A stretch of 64,000 nt of DNA from Botryotinia globosa (lineage: Eukaryota > Ascomycota > Leotiomycetes > Helotiales > Sclerotiniaceae). The first letter of the stretch is position 1, and each line of letters starts with the position of its first letter. The translations under genes and the position numbers were made by a program. The stretch spans positions 248,001 through 312,000 of the forward strand of contig RCSZ01000003.1 in assembly GCA_014898425.1 (NCBI GenBank), in the 5' to 3' direction. A model generated the notes under the pieces. That model saw only the letters and a program-made list of their open reading frames with translations. It was not told the origin of the DNA and searched no databases. Below, in pieces: positions 47,430 through 59,997 of this stretch.

Positions 47430-47917
47430 CATCGAAACACTCCACGATGGAGCCGGAAAGCCTGTTTCATGTATCACCGGAGGAAATTCAGACGAATGTG
47501 GTGTATCCGACACTTTCAAAAGCACCGCCGCTGATCATAAGGATAATGTCGCCGGTACTTATGGCGATTATGCTGATGAGTTCCTAAGTCTTTATCCTGC
47601 CGGAAACGATACCCAATCGTCGCTTTTTGAGACTGCTCTTGTTCGTGACCAAATTACTCTCTTGCTGGCAATGAATGAACAGATATACCAACTCTTCCGG
47701 TGGTGTCAATGGCTACACACATTTCTGGAACTACCACCCACCCGATGTTGGAACTGCATCTCACGGTAGTGAGATTGTTTATGCATTGGGAAATTTCTGG
47801 GCCCAACCTGGTGCTAACAACACTGCTGAGGATTATTACTTCAACCGAGATGGTCTATCTAACGATCACTCATTCCGAAAGCTGGAATTACAAGTCCAGA
47901 TCTCCCTATGGATATAG
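47430..47917 (+). pseudogene. Type-B carboxylesterase relic (3' part, frameshifted)
   Basis: A frame from about 47430 reads GKPVSCITGGNSDECGVS and GDYADEFLSLYPAGND...RDQITLLLA, typical of the C-terminal third of fungal type-B carboxylesterases. Near 47670 the homology passes to another frame: GGVNGYTHFWNYHPPD and ASHGSEIVYALGNFW, the region of the catalytic His. The shift coincides with a direct duplication ATGAATGA. The oxyanion and nucleophile part (GxSxG) is missing upstream, and the C-terminal part degenerates after 47885. It is a truncated, broken copy of what was a secreted or cytosolic esterase. Confidence 0.75.
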
Positions 47918-49856
47918 ACTCAGAAAATCTTAGTTTTCTCCCAGACAAATCGAATAGGGAAAGGTATATCTTACCCTTGACACGATTCATCTTTTCAAAT
48001 GTTATATGGGAAGAATGGCTCCTTGGCACTTTGCACTGGGCCGATTTAATGATATTTGTGCTCCTCGCTATTCTTCGTACACGACGATACTTTGAAAGCG
48101 TAGATTGGATGATGATGAAAGTATAGGCGCCGGAGGGAAGATTTTATAGGTTGACATATCGCAAAAGTGGTTTTTTTTTTCATGAATTTCATATTATATG
48201 CTATCATAATAATTTGATGATGATGAAAATTTACGGCGTTACGGTATCCAAAAAAAACATGGGTTAATTATCATTTTGATAGAACTCAGCACTAGATGGT
48301 GTCTCCAGCCAGGGAGTTGAGACTTTGGATTATCAACCAACTTTTCGAAGATTGTTCTATCTCTTAGTTTCTTTTTTCAAGACGACCATAACTAAGCTGG
48401 TTGGTATCTTTAACTATCAGGAGGGGTAGTGAGAATCTCCTGTCTAACATTAGAGTGCTCCAACAAAGACCCTTCAACGTCTAAATGGGGTAAAATAATG
48501 ATAACAATATACTCCGAGCGATACCAGTCTTGGATCCCTCGAGAGATAACGGAATAAACTTGAAGTTTTCAACCTCTGAAAGCCGTTGATGGAAACAGGA
48601 GTCAGAGAATAGATTTGGTATTCGCGTATTTGGATATAAAAGCGCGCGATGAAAAGCTGGAGGGAAGTCAAGTACTTGCATCGAAAGTTGATACCGGATC
48701 TTGAAGCAGATTTCTCAAGAGGGCAGAGATGAACGTTCAAGATAGAAAGAAGTCAAATTAGCATTTCTACGCTATCGATATAAGTGCCATGAAAATATAG
48801 AATAAGAAATGGGAAATTAGTCAAGGTTATAGACGAAGATACAGAAGATACACATAGAGATATGCACAATGTCTGTGATTCACAACTTCTATTTGTAGAG
48901 TACCGACTATGAACCAAATCTAAGATATCACAGAAATATAGAGAAATAAGATAATTTCTAACACGTGTTGAGGGTATAACCACGAATATCGTGATAGTTT
49001 TACACCAAAGGCTCAAATTGTACATAACTAAACCCAACAATAATGTAAATCATCTCCCCATCTCTCCTCTCCGCTCTTTACTCTCCACATCTCCTAGCTT
49101 CTACTCCATCCTAGCTCAATATCATATCATCACCCTGCCAAATCCACAAACCCATCAGTTTCAAGTATCTATCCAGACTATGCTATCGATGAAAGAACTA
49201 CATAACTAACAAGTATCACTTGCTCATCACAAACTTACCACCAACCATCTACCATGATGCCATCTAGCTATAAATCAATCAAAAGATAAACCACGAATAG
49301 AAATACACCGATTTTATTTATCGAAAACACCCGCCTAGAAGAAGAATAAAAAAATAACAGCCACAGCACCAAACCACTCAACCTCAACCTCAACCTCAAT
49401 CTCCCCCTCAAAACCAAGCTGAAGTTCATTTAAATTCCTATCAAGAAACTACTTAGGTATAGATAGTATCTGAAATACCGAAAAAAGGGATAAATTTCCA
49501 TTCTCAACCAACAGGATAGATACCGAGTATACAAAATGAAGTTATCTTTGTCCAATATCGATAATATACACAACATGATTTATATCCGGATAATTTAGAC
49601 ACCCGACTCTACCACCCCGAGATGAGAAGTCTCGCCATCCCCAATGCATACATAATTGCAATGCCTCATGTTAAATGCAACGCCGATCCCATGAAATTCA
49701 ATGCCTCGTTAAAATCATCATCCATACATTATAGTCATTCACCTACCGCATCCTATGAAACGCCCAGATCCAAGCCGTTCCCCATATGTATGCTTCCAAT
49801 CCCTCTACGCCCTATTTGCAATGCCGCAATCGCACCCTAAGAGTGCTTTCTTTACA
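47918..49856. other. Intergenic region, no gene seen
   Basis: AT-rich sequence between the esterase relic and the 3' end of the F-box/WD40 gene. Open frames are short and featureless. Confidence 0.5.
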
Positions 49857-52490
49857 CTACTCCATAGGAGCAAAGAATCGACTTGCTTCAATAATATCTT
49901 CATCACCATTCGCAAAATCCCATCCAACAATCGTGGGTGTTTGGCTACAGCAAATGATTCTCCGTGCATCAAATTGAAGTTTGAATACACGAGCATGCTG
50001 TGGATGTGGATTTTGTATCGGGTGATGAGCAGGACCAGTTAGAGTTACTCCAAGATTGGATATCCCCGAAGGATTTGGTACCGATGGTACTGCAGTCGTG
50101 AATGCATCGTTCTGTAATGAAGCATACAAACCACGTGTATCGTAGCCTTTCGCCTGTAAAGCTGCAATGAGGACTTGACTCATCAAGTTTCTTGTGTGCT
50201 CTGGTGAACGAGCGATGGCAAGTCTCAAATGTCCATTATTCAATAATTCCGGGTACTTATTGAGTGTCTCAAGTAGGCCGTTTGCACCAGAAGCGATCGC
50301 CTTTTCAATCTGGATTTCTGGAGCAAGGTTTGACATATCAGGTAATGGTTCTTCATTGTTTGATGATTCGGACGCCTTTGAAGTGGCCCTCATTAGCCAT
50401 GCTGGGTTCGTGTTGGGTTTTCGAGGTGATCTGGCCCACATTCTAATTGCAGCCCGGGACCCTTCTTCTTGTCGAAGGGTATGTTGAGGCTTCCAGACAC
50501 CTTCTTTATTCTTCCGCCATATATGGATTGACTCGTCATAAGATCCAGAGACTATACGGCTATACTTACAGCCTCCTCCGCCTGGTGGTAACTTAGCACC
50601 AAAAGCAGTGATGTCTTCTGGTCTTGAGGATCCGGCATTCTTGAGGCGACTTGATTGATAAGTTTGATCGACAACTCCACCATTCACAGCCTTGAAATAT
50701 TCCCTATCAATTCTCTTTGCATCCGCTCTTTCTTCTTCTGCACTGTATGGCAAATCGCCAAACCCGGCTTGGACGGTTCTTACTAGATTAGTATGACCTC
50801 TGAGGCTGGCTACTTCGAGACCGGATTCTTTGTCGAAGACTTTGACCTCATTATCACTGCTGCCGCTCACTATCCGACGCCCATCGTATTGAACACATGC
50901 AATCCCCTTACTGTGCCCAATTAGAGTCCGAGTGCAAGTGCTCTTTCTCCAGTTCCAGATTTTTACAGTCCGATCACCGGAAGCAGACACGACTTCATCG
51001 CCCAACACTTGAACGGCATTAACAGCCGCCCCGTGACCCTTTAGCTTGCTAATATTCGTATATGGTGGTATGATCCTCCATCCTACAGGGTTGTTTTCGA
51101 AGCCAAGGTTTTTTATTTGAATCGAAGCTGTATCATTCATGAGGCTTTGCTCGCTGATAGATCGTCGATTAAACACTTTGATGGTTTTGTCTTTCGAACA
51201 GGTGACCAGCACATTTTTGTCAAACTTGACGTTCAAGACCGATTCTCTATGTGCCGATGTTATTCGCTGTATTACTTTACCTGTCGAAAATCGCCAGATA
51301 ATGACAGTAGCATCACTGCTACCAGAAACAATTATATCCTCTTCGGGATCTGGGTCGAACTGGAGACAGAGTACAGAACCCCCATGTTCTGCCAATGGGG
51401 GAAGAGCAAGACGTCTTGTGTCTAAGTTCCAGACCCGTATAGTCTTATCACGGCTACCACTGACTAGATAATTTTGAGTGTGCTGAATGGTGTAGATACA
51501 TTCTGTGTGACCCTCCTCCGGATAGTGAGGGTGTGGCAACTGAAAGTTGGTAAATTTGCCAGCTTCCCAGTTCGCTTCTAGGCGTCTTCTCTGTGTATAT
51601 ATATGATGCCAATTGAGTTTCTCTTCTCCACTACTTCGATCCACAATCGCTAGTTCGTTTCCTTGTCTGGAAAGTGAAACTCCCTTTCCTTTCCATTTGG
51701 CGACACCCCCATCTGTGCCAGAAAATGATGTCTGGTCTCTATCACTATCAGACGATAACATTGGTGCATCAATCATGATCGAGTCTTCAGCAAGGGGACT
51801 CTGTCTCATGTCCCTTGTGCTTGCGGGACCAAATATTGACGTCTGTTTCATCATATTCGATCCTCGATTATCATCATCGCCATCCGGATTTGGTAATATC
51901 TGTTGTATGTTGCCCCTCGTTCTGCGCTCAACTGATGGATTGAGCTCGAAGCTAGTCTGTGGACTCCACCATCGTGATCGTCTGCTGGGGAACTCGAACT
52001 TCATAATTTCCGAGCGATTGACTCGAAACCCATCTCGTATATACAATTGCTCCCATAATTTTCGATCGAAGCATAACACTTGCCAATGTCGCGAGGCGCG
52101 GGCGATTCGGATTAGTGATGTTGGATCAAGGAAGCCGAGAATCCTCAAACATATCTCGGAGGGTAAGTGGAGGGAGAAATCCATTTTGAGCCGTGGTTTA
52201 AGTCGCCCAACTATATCCCATACTTCTGACGTTGGCAGTTTACTCATGATATCTAATATACAGTCTGGAAAGGGTTAGTTGTGAGAGACAGAAAGCATCG
52301 AGCATCCCATGAGAAAGTAGAAATGAGTTGAACAGAATGACGATGCGATTTGTTCCTTACCTGCGCGATCTTCGGTAGACAACTCTGCAAGCCATGAAGG
52401 CAACCCCTCGACTTTTGGTTGATTAACGACAGTCAAAGGATGTTCGCTATACCCTTCATCAAGAGGAGACCTCCGAAGAGAGTTGGACAT
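49857..52490 (-). CDS. F-box / WD40 repeat protein (SCF substrate adaptor)
   Basis: Two exons, 52490-52361 and 52264-49857, are joined over a 95-nt intron (phase 1; ...STEDRA then DCILDIMSKLP...), giving 845 residues. An F-box lies near residues 70-115 (FSLHLPSEICLRILGFLDPTSLIRIARASRHWQ). Seven or so WD40 repeats begin near 270: ECIYTIQHTQNYLVSGSRDKTIRVWNL, DIIVSGSSDATVIIWRF, NVLVTCSKDKTIKVF, DEVVSASGDRTVKIWNW, RIVSGSSDNEVKVFDK and RIVSGSYDESIHIWRK (shown in part). Such proteins link substrates to a Skp1-cullin ubiquitin ligase. A roughly 55-residue charged insertion separates the repeats near 555-610, and the C-terminal 200 residues hold a last propeller-like segment (RRIICCSQTPTIVGWDF). The target is unknown. 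It is distinct in layout from Cdc4 or Met30/SconB. Confidence 0.9.
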
Positions 52491-54513
52491 GATAGAGTGA
52501 CTTGGAACCTAGGAACCGGGGGATCTGGAAACTTCAGACGTCGAATGATGATTTCGTATATTTGACTTGAAGTTTTGAGGATATATTAAAACGTGAACTC
52601 GACGAAATGTGAGCCTCTAATCAAATCATATCTATCATATATGAATATATTTTTCAAACCAAAGAATGTCGTAGTAACTAGGTACCTATGTTTTTTTTTT
52701 GTTTACAATTGAGATGTTGATGGTACGCTGCTGTATCACGCAGACTGTACCTGGTAGATATGGATATGATATGTAATAAAATACGCTAGAGCAACAAGGC
52801 TGGGCTGGAGAAATCCAAGACTACGCGGAGTCGAGAGTCGAGACTACTTGATCAAAGTTCAAAGGGCTTCCAAGTTCCAAGGTTTGCCATCTTTCATTTT
52901 CTTTCCGTAAAAGGAAATTCCCAAAATTCTCACTACTGGCTAAGGGACCGACTATCTTACAAGCTTGACGATACGAAGTAGGGTGATCTTCGAACGGTAC
53001 TAAGATTCATAGAAGATCCGCAACATGAGGATGAATTTCGTCACGAGCATTTAGGTCATGATACCTGCAGCTTTGTATACCCAGGCACATGGCTGCATTT
53101 CATCCGCCAAGTAGTACATAGTCTTTGACCAATTCTCATTTATATGTTCAAGGTGCGGGTAGATCTCTATTGAGTGTTCGAAAAGAGATCTGGAGGCGAG
53201 AGTCTCGATGAAATCGGGATCCTTGGTACGAAGTAGTACTTTTAGGTTTTGTATATGCCCGGCTTACTAGATAGTCTGGACTAGGACTAAGTGTGTGTAT
53301 GGTACGGAGTATGTGCCGGAGTCAGTCTCGGTCAAGGGGATGAACAAATGGAGGGATGAATGAGAACGATGATGAGTGACCACCACCTTTATTGATGGGG
53401 AAGCTGTGCGGCGAGAAAAGAGAAGGAATGAAGGATCGATCTTACCTTACCCCGGAGATGGTATACTTAGAGCTCGGAGTCTATCTACCTACCTTTGTAC
53501 TTACCTAGATCATACTCACCGGTAGACATACTCGGATTCCGGATTTACTCCTTTGGTCCTCAAGTGAGATGAAGTAAAGAAAGCTGGAGAGGGTTGATCG
53601 GCGAGGTGCCTACTACCTACCTAGGAGCCTAGGCACACGGAGTATGCAAGTAAGATATTACAATTTGCCAACATTAAGGTTAACTTTGCCAGGGATTCCT
53701 CTCGTGAGTCTCGACTCTCGTCTGCCTTATTAGTACAGTACCGTCGGTCCGTAGCGTTGTACAACGAAAGTCAATATTTGCATCGCCTTTGAGAACTCGG
53801 CGAAAATAGAGTTGAAGCGTTCATTCCTAGCAACGGTAACCTTAACGGCGTCGCTAGAAATGACTGTATGGAGTATGTACTGGTAGTACCGGTCTGGGCT
53901 AGCACTGAGCAGGTACCTAGTACATCCGTATTACATCTAGGAAGGAAAATGTCGCCGAAATATCTCAACCCGATACCCGATGGAGTACCGGTGCGGATAT
54001 TAATGTTGATGGTAATGATACTGATACTGCGGGAGTAGAACGGTAGGAAGAATCGTCATATGTTCTATTTACTTTATCTAGGTAGGTAGGCACGAAACTT
54101 AATCTGATGATCAAATACATTATACAAGTCAGTGGTGAAAACTCTCGCGTTGAAACATTACCTACCTAGGTATCCATGTTTGAGATTCTATTGAATGACC
54201 GACAGTCCAAATTTAAATTTAGATTCGATAAGGCAGGGACGGAAGGAGGCTCAATTAAGATGAGCTATATATACTAGGTAATAATATATAGATTTATTAT
54301 GATTTATGAAATGTAATTAGTAAGATCTTATTAATGGTAATTGTATATACCTAGGTACTCTGTTTTGAAGTAAACAAACAGTAATTAATTACAATCGGTA
54401 TTTAAGTATATAAGGAAGAAGATGAAATACTATCTATCCAGTTTCAGAAGATACTCACCTACCTATGTATATGCTAGATAGATAGGTAATAGTATGTTGA
54501 TATGTCTTTTCAA

Positions 54514-54548
54514 CACTAATAACATTAATAACATTAATAACATCAATA
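54514..54548 (+). repeat. 9-bp (AATAACATT)n repeat
   Basis: Four copies of a 9-bp unit, the last slightly changed. Confidence 0.8.
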
Positions 54549-54687
54549 CCATTCCCTCCTCGCCGTTATCTGATTGATGTTGGCGGTTCGTTCGAATTAC
54601 CAACAATCACATCCAACGAGTGCATACCTACCTAGTAGTATTTGCCGCCGGTACCTACGAGGGAATGAAGAACTGGCAAATGGATGA

Positions 54688-54772
54688 CCATCAACATCAC
54701 CATCAACATCAACATCACCACCACCATCGCCATCACCATCAACATCACCACCACCATCGCCATCACCATCAC
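54688..54772 (+). repeat. (CAT/CAC/CAA)n trinucleotide tract
   Basis: An imperfect CAN triplet run giving a His/Gln-rich open frame that is not believed to be a gene. Confidence 0.8.
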
Positions 54773-55200
54773 CTACAACTTAAACACTCCCACTTCCTCT
54801 ACCTTCTCAGCCGTTTCTAGATCTTGAAATCTTCCTTCCATTAACCCTTCTCGAGCCCTTCCATTTCCTTATCCATCTCTTGCCCCCAAACTCTCTTATT
54901 TATTGTTACTGTATGGTTTAAGCAACTTAGCGCATAACTTATTATAATCCATGGCGAAGCAACACTCCTGAGACAAGATTCAAATCAAACACGACCCTCC
55001 CCCCCTTCTCTTCCCTCTCTTACACACCCATACAACCCATTTCGAATCCACTTCCACACGACTTTCATACATACAGACGTCCTTATTAGACTCAGACTCC
55101 TTCAAAACCTTTACTACCACCCAGCAACCCGCCCCCTCTTCCCCCCCAAGATCGAAAAGAAAATATATAGAAAGAAAGAAGAAAAAAAGGAGGAGAAGAA

Positions 55201-55248
55201 TACATGATACATGGTACATGATACATGATACATGATACATGATACATG
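55201..55248 (+). repeat. 7-bp (ATACATG)n repeat
   Basis: About six copies of a 7-bp unit ATACATG/GTACATG. Confidence 0.85.
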
Positions 55249-55531
55249 CTTCACGATTCCACGACTCACGATACACCATTCACAATTTCACATACACATA
55301 CACATACACAAATCAAGCAGAACGGTACAAATCAGTAACTAGAAGCTCTCTTGTATACACTGCTGACCCGCAATCAAATGTATTCAAATCAACAAACTTG
55401 AAATCCGTCCATCCACAATCCCAAATTTATCCACTTCCCCACCGAAACAACCCTCCAACGAAAACGTATTGCGAAAGAAGACCACCCAGGACCACACACC
55501 GTAGCACTCGACTCGAGCAGACCACCTCCCA

Positions 55532-55550
55532 CCCCCCCCCCCCCCCCCCC
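55532..55550 (+). repeat. Poly-C run (19 C)
   Basis: Nineteen consecutive C in the presumed 5' leader of the Cdc24-type gene. Confidence 0.9.
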
Positions 55551-55702
55551 AATTCACCTGCCACCTGCAGTTCAACCCGGTTACAATTCACATTGTCCAA
55601 TATACATTTTATTCTTCCCCTTAAAGCGGAAAAGCGGGATATTTTCTAAAACAACTTATCACAATTTAATTCATCGTCAATCATTTGCATCATTCAACTT
55701 TC

Positions 55703-58700
55703 ATGTCATCTGGCGGTGTTGCCATTCGTGTGGCTCAGTCTCAATCTCATGGACCTCTTTTGAGAACGAATACAGCGCCTGTATTCAACAATCGAAGCGC
55801 CGAGGGCAACGGATCCGTTTTGAGTCAAACAATGAGCCATAATTCACGATCGTCGCAGCTCACGGGCTCGACTGCCTTAACGACTTCCTCTACGACTTCA
55901 TTAAATTCTCTATCTACTTCTGCGACACTGGTTCCAGCCCCGCTGGCGATGCCAGTACAAGGCGGGAATGTAATCGCGACAAACAATATCATCAACCAAA
56001 GAGCCGACGCCTCGAGATCACTATATCAAATATGCGTCAATTTACGACAGCGGCTAGCACAAGTTCCTGGATTCAACGGCCATTTCGTTGATTCAGACGA
56101 TGAAGATGAAGCCGAGGAGGATATGGACCCTGTGTCCTCACTTTGGCGATGTCTGCGAAAGGGAACGCCATTAGTAATGCTCTACAATACCCTACAACCA
56201 GCAGAGCCTCTGCCATTACCCGACAACAAGATGGCCGAATCAAAGAAGTCTAAGATGGCCGCGTTCAAATTTGTTGAAGCTTGTATGAAGGATTTGCAAA
56301 TACCCCCGGGTGATGTTTTTGCTCTATCAGATCTTTTTGGTGACGACACGACTGGTTTCGTGAAGGTACGTCTATTTCTATTGTGCCTTTGTACGCGGGC
56401 ATTCTATCACTTTTAGTGAGGAGCGTGGCATATGCTATCTTCACAGGTATCAAAGGATGTATCAAGGGATGAAATCTGGAGCCGCTCTGCGTCCCTTTCT
56501 AGAGCTCAAGTGAGCCCGCGACAATTTGCGCTTCTTGTTATTTCAATCATGAGATCCCCCACTTACCACTTTGCACAGGTCACCCAAGTTATCAATATCG
56601 TTCTTGATGTGGCGGAACAGCGTGGCTTGCTTCTCACATCTCAAGCCGAGGATACTAACGAGTCTGCCACTGCGCCTGTATCTAAGATGAGCTACAGGCA
56701 GCATGTAGTCCGGGAACTAGTCGACACAGAACGCAAATATGTCCAAGATTTGGAGAATCTGCACGAACTAAAGAAAACAATCGAGCAAAAGGGTGTTATT
56801 GCGGGCGATGTCGTACACGATATATTTCTTAACATCAATGCGATCCTCGACTTTCAACGCCGATTTCTCATCAAAATTGAGACTACAAATTCTCAACCCG
56901 TAGACAAACAAGAATGGGGACTACCCTTTAGGAACTATGAGGAAGCATTTGGCATATATCAACCATTTATTGCGAATCAGCGAAAAGCTGCAACAATAGC
57001 GAAGGATAACTTTGACAAAATTACCATGGCAGATCATCCTGTCGTCGTGGATTTCAATACTTTGGATGGATTCCTTCTGAAACCCATGCAGCGTTTGGTG
57101 AAATATCCTCTTTTATTAAAGGTATGCGATTATCTGCACTATAGCAGTACCCGATGCTAAATGAATAGGACCTTCGGGATAAAACAAATGCTAGTGATGA
57201 AGCGAAAGAAGATCTTACTCTTGGTATCGAAGCATCTAATCGTGTGCTCCATCAGGCAAATGCAGCAGTGGATCGGGAACTCAGAGGTGAAGCTTTGTTG
57301 GATCTTTGCGGCCGTGTCGACGACTGGAAGAACCATAGAGTCGATCATTTTGGTGACCTCATTTTGCATGGCCATTTCCCTGTAGTTACTGGCAAGAGTG
57401 ACGTTCAGAAAGAGGTGCATTTCCCTCTTTCCCCCAGACAAAATTCGGCAAAAACTTACGAGCCTGAACAGTATACTATATATCTATTTGAACGTATTCT
57501 TCTATGTTGCAAGGAAGTCAATCCAAACAAGTCGAAAGATAAACTCATGGGAAATCAAAAAGATAAGAAGGATCGAAAGGATAAGAACAAAATTAAAGAA
57601 AAGGATAAGAACGCTAAATTGCAGCTAAAGGGTCGAATTTTCATGACTAACGTGACAGATGTTGTATCATCTGCTAAGCCAGGTATGAGATTATTATCAT
57701 TCCTCGTACCAAGATGTTTCCACTGACAATTCACCAGGTTCTTACACAGTTCAGATATACTGGAAGGGAGATCCAGGAGTTGAGAATTTCATCATTAGAT
57801 TCTCCAACGAAGAGACCATGAAAAAGTGGTATGAAGGTGTCGACAAACAAAAGAAAGAACATGCCAATATTGGATCACAGTCAAGCACTAGTCCCGATAC
57901 AGCACTAAGGAATTTTGGATGGGAGCGTGATCAGATTGCATCAATGCCTAATCCTTACGCTCAAGATAATGAGGAGGAAGAGGAAGACTACACTGGTACC
58001 ACTGCATATGGATCCCCACCAAATTCTGGAATGCCCCCAAATTTTGGAATGCCTCCAAACGCTAGCATGGCCCGAAATTCGTCTAATAATAGCCTGCGCT
58101 CAAGATCTGCAACCAATGAGGGCAACAACCCATCTTTAGCTGGTATTGCACGAGCACAACCGCCACGTTTTCCAGTCGGCATTAACATAGCCCCACCTCT
58201 CAGTTTACAGACTCAAATGTCTGGGCCACTCCCATCCCCGGGGCAAAAATTGGGAGGAGACTCGTACTTCTCGCCTATTGGGGAGTCACCTGCACCCTCT
58301 GCACGAACCAGTACATCTTCTACCATGTTTCAATTTCCACGCCAGCCAACACCCCAAGGCCAGGGCTCTTGGGAGGATAGTAATCGTTACACCGCACCTG
58401 CCATTGTTCGTGTGCCATCCAGAGACACCCACGGTTCAGTCAGCGGGCCCTCTTATCAGATGAATGGTCGAACGCCACAGAGACCATCACTTCCTGCCAT
58501 GGCTACATCATCACAGGCTGCGGCTGCCGCGGCACAACAGCGAAGTCGCTCGTATAGCACTCCTGACATTAATGCTCAGCAAGGTGTCCGTCGTCTACCG
58601 AATGGAGCTCTGAGCACCCCGCAAGGACAAGTTCCTGCTGTTCCTGGCATCCCTGCACATCTACACCCAGCTTACGATGCTGGTGTTCCCAGATCCCAAA

Positions 58701-59284
58701 ACAACTCACCAAATGGATTGCCAGTAAGGACCAACACTCAATCGCCTGGTGTTCAAAGAGAACGTCAACTGCACCAGCAGCACCCGTCACAGTACGCTAA
58801 TGGATTACAGTACTCCAATGGTTCACAAAGCCTGGGCGTGTCACAGCCTAATTATACTCGCAGCAACACCACTCAAATACCAACAACTGCGCTCGATAGC
58901 CGGCTGCCACCATCACTGATAAGTGGTAATGGTGGAATGTCGCTCTCGCCAGAAGGTGACATGCTGTTACCTACACAGCTCAAAGTCAAGGTCAATTGTG
59001 ACGGTAACTATGTCACATTAGTAGTGGCTTTCAACATCACATATCAATCTCTTACTGATCGCATTGATGCTAAGGTGGGAAGATTCTCAACTAACGCAAT
59101 TGCTCGAGGAACAATGAGATTACGGTATCGTGATGAAGATGGTGACTTTGTTACTATTGAATCTGATGATGACATTCAAATTGCATTTCAGGAATGGAGT
59201 GAGGCCCAAAAGTCACAATACCATAATACAGGGCAACTTGGAGAAATTGAGTTATTTTGTTTAAGCATTGACGGCGAGCGTTGA
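55703..59284 (+). CDS. CDC24: Cdc24-type Rho/Cdc42 guanine-nucleotide exchange factor
   Basis: Activates Cdc42-type GTPases to set polarity and hyphal growth. Exons 55703-56365, 56579-57121, 57169-57414, 57472-57682 and 57738-59284 give 1069 residues. A CH-like region (about 140-221: LWRCLRKGTPLVMLYNTL through LFGDDTTGFVK) is followed by the DH/RhoGEF domain (about 258-440: YRQHVVRELVDTERKYVQDL, PMQRLVKYPLLLKDL). Then come a PH domain (about 455-620: YTIYLFERILLCCKE, with a Lys/Asp-rich insertion), a long Pro/Ser/Gln-rich linker, and a PB1 domain at the C-terminus (about 970-1069: LKVKVNCDGNYVTLVV, LRYRDEDGDFVTIESDDDI) that in yeast binds the Bem1 scaffold. The frame is open from 55685 but the first ATG is 55703. 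The first intron (213 nt) may hide a 63-nt in-frame exon (see findings), and the 57-nt intron has no stop codon, so retention is possible. Confidence 0.93.
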
Positions 59285-59997
59285 GGGTAGTTTTGATAGC
59301 GGTATGATGACTCTCGCGGGATGGAAGCACTGATGGATATGAATTTACAGGGGTTATCTTGATATATCAACATTAACATTCATGGATGGGAGGGTTACGA
59401 TTACAACGTTGCGATGACGATAAAGGAAGGCTCGGCGTGGGTATATGAAGTCGGTTTATTGCTTCTTGCACAAAGGTGTTATTTGGCGCTGGCGTACTTT
59501 GCGAATGGCGCCTATGCATTGGTGGAGGACGATGGGAGAGGGCGCAATTATTGCCTTCACAGAGCATATAGCGAAAGATTAGTTTATGAAACAAGAGCCT
59601 CACAGCTAGGGGGAGATATACCATGGTGCGGTGGGAATGAATTAGTAGGATGACATAGAAATACCACATCTTTGATACATCTTACAACTGCCTTTCCACT
59701 TGAAGTATTGTTTGGTAATGCATGTTGAATCTCAAATAACATTTTCCTTCCCTTGCGCCATGATTGCTCCCAAGATGTGCATCGACCCATTGTGATGCTT
59801 GATATACATATACAAGTACATAGTACCTAGGCACGTCTACCTTCATACCCCGTTCCCACATCATTTCATTCTGCTTGGATTTTTATGTTCATTCTATGAG
59901 ACCATCTTATTTGCATTTTCCCATACATGCCTCTCATAATCATTTGACGTGAATATATCACACGGTCAACACTACAGTATAAAAATCTTTAATCCGT
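59285..59997. other. Convergent 3' region, CDC24 / MRP10
   Basis: A 713-bp region between gene ends; no gene seen. Confidence 0.6.

Larger units (their letters stand above)
52491..55702. other. 3.2-kb intergenic region with palindromic motifs and simple repeats
   Basis: No gene is supported. Palindromes include TAGGTACCTA (52679) and TACCTAGGTA (54163, 54348), with many related CCTAGG/CCTACC motifs; TACGGAGTA lies at 53303. Simple repeats are listed separately. Confidence 0.6.

Noticed and set aside
54620..54820. His/Gln-rich 66-codon open frame
   Set aside because: Translation of a CAN trinucleotide tract.
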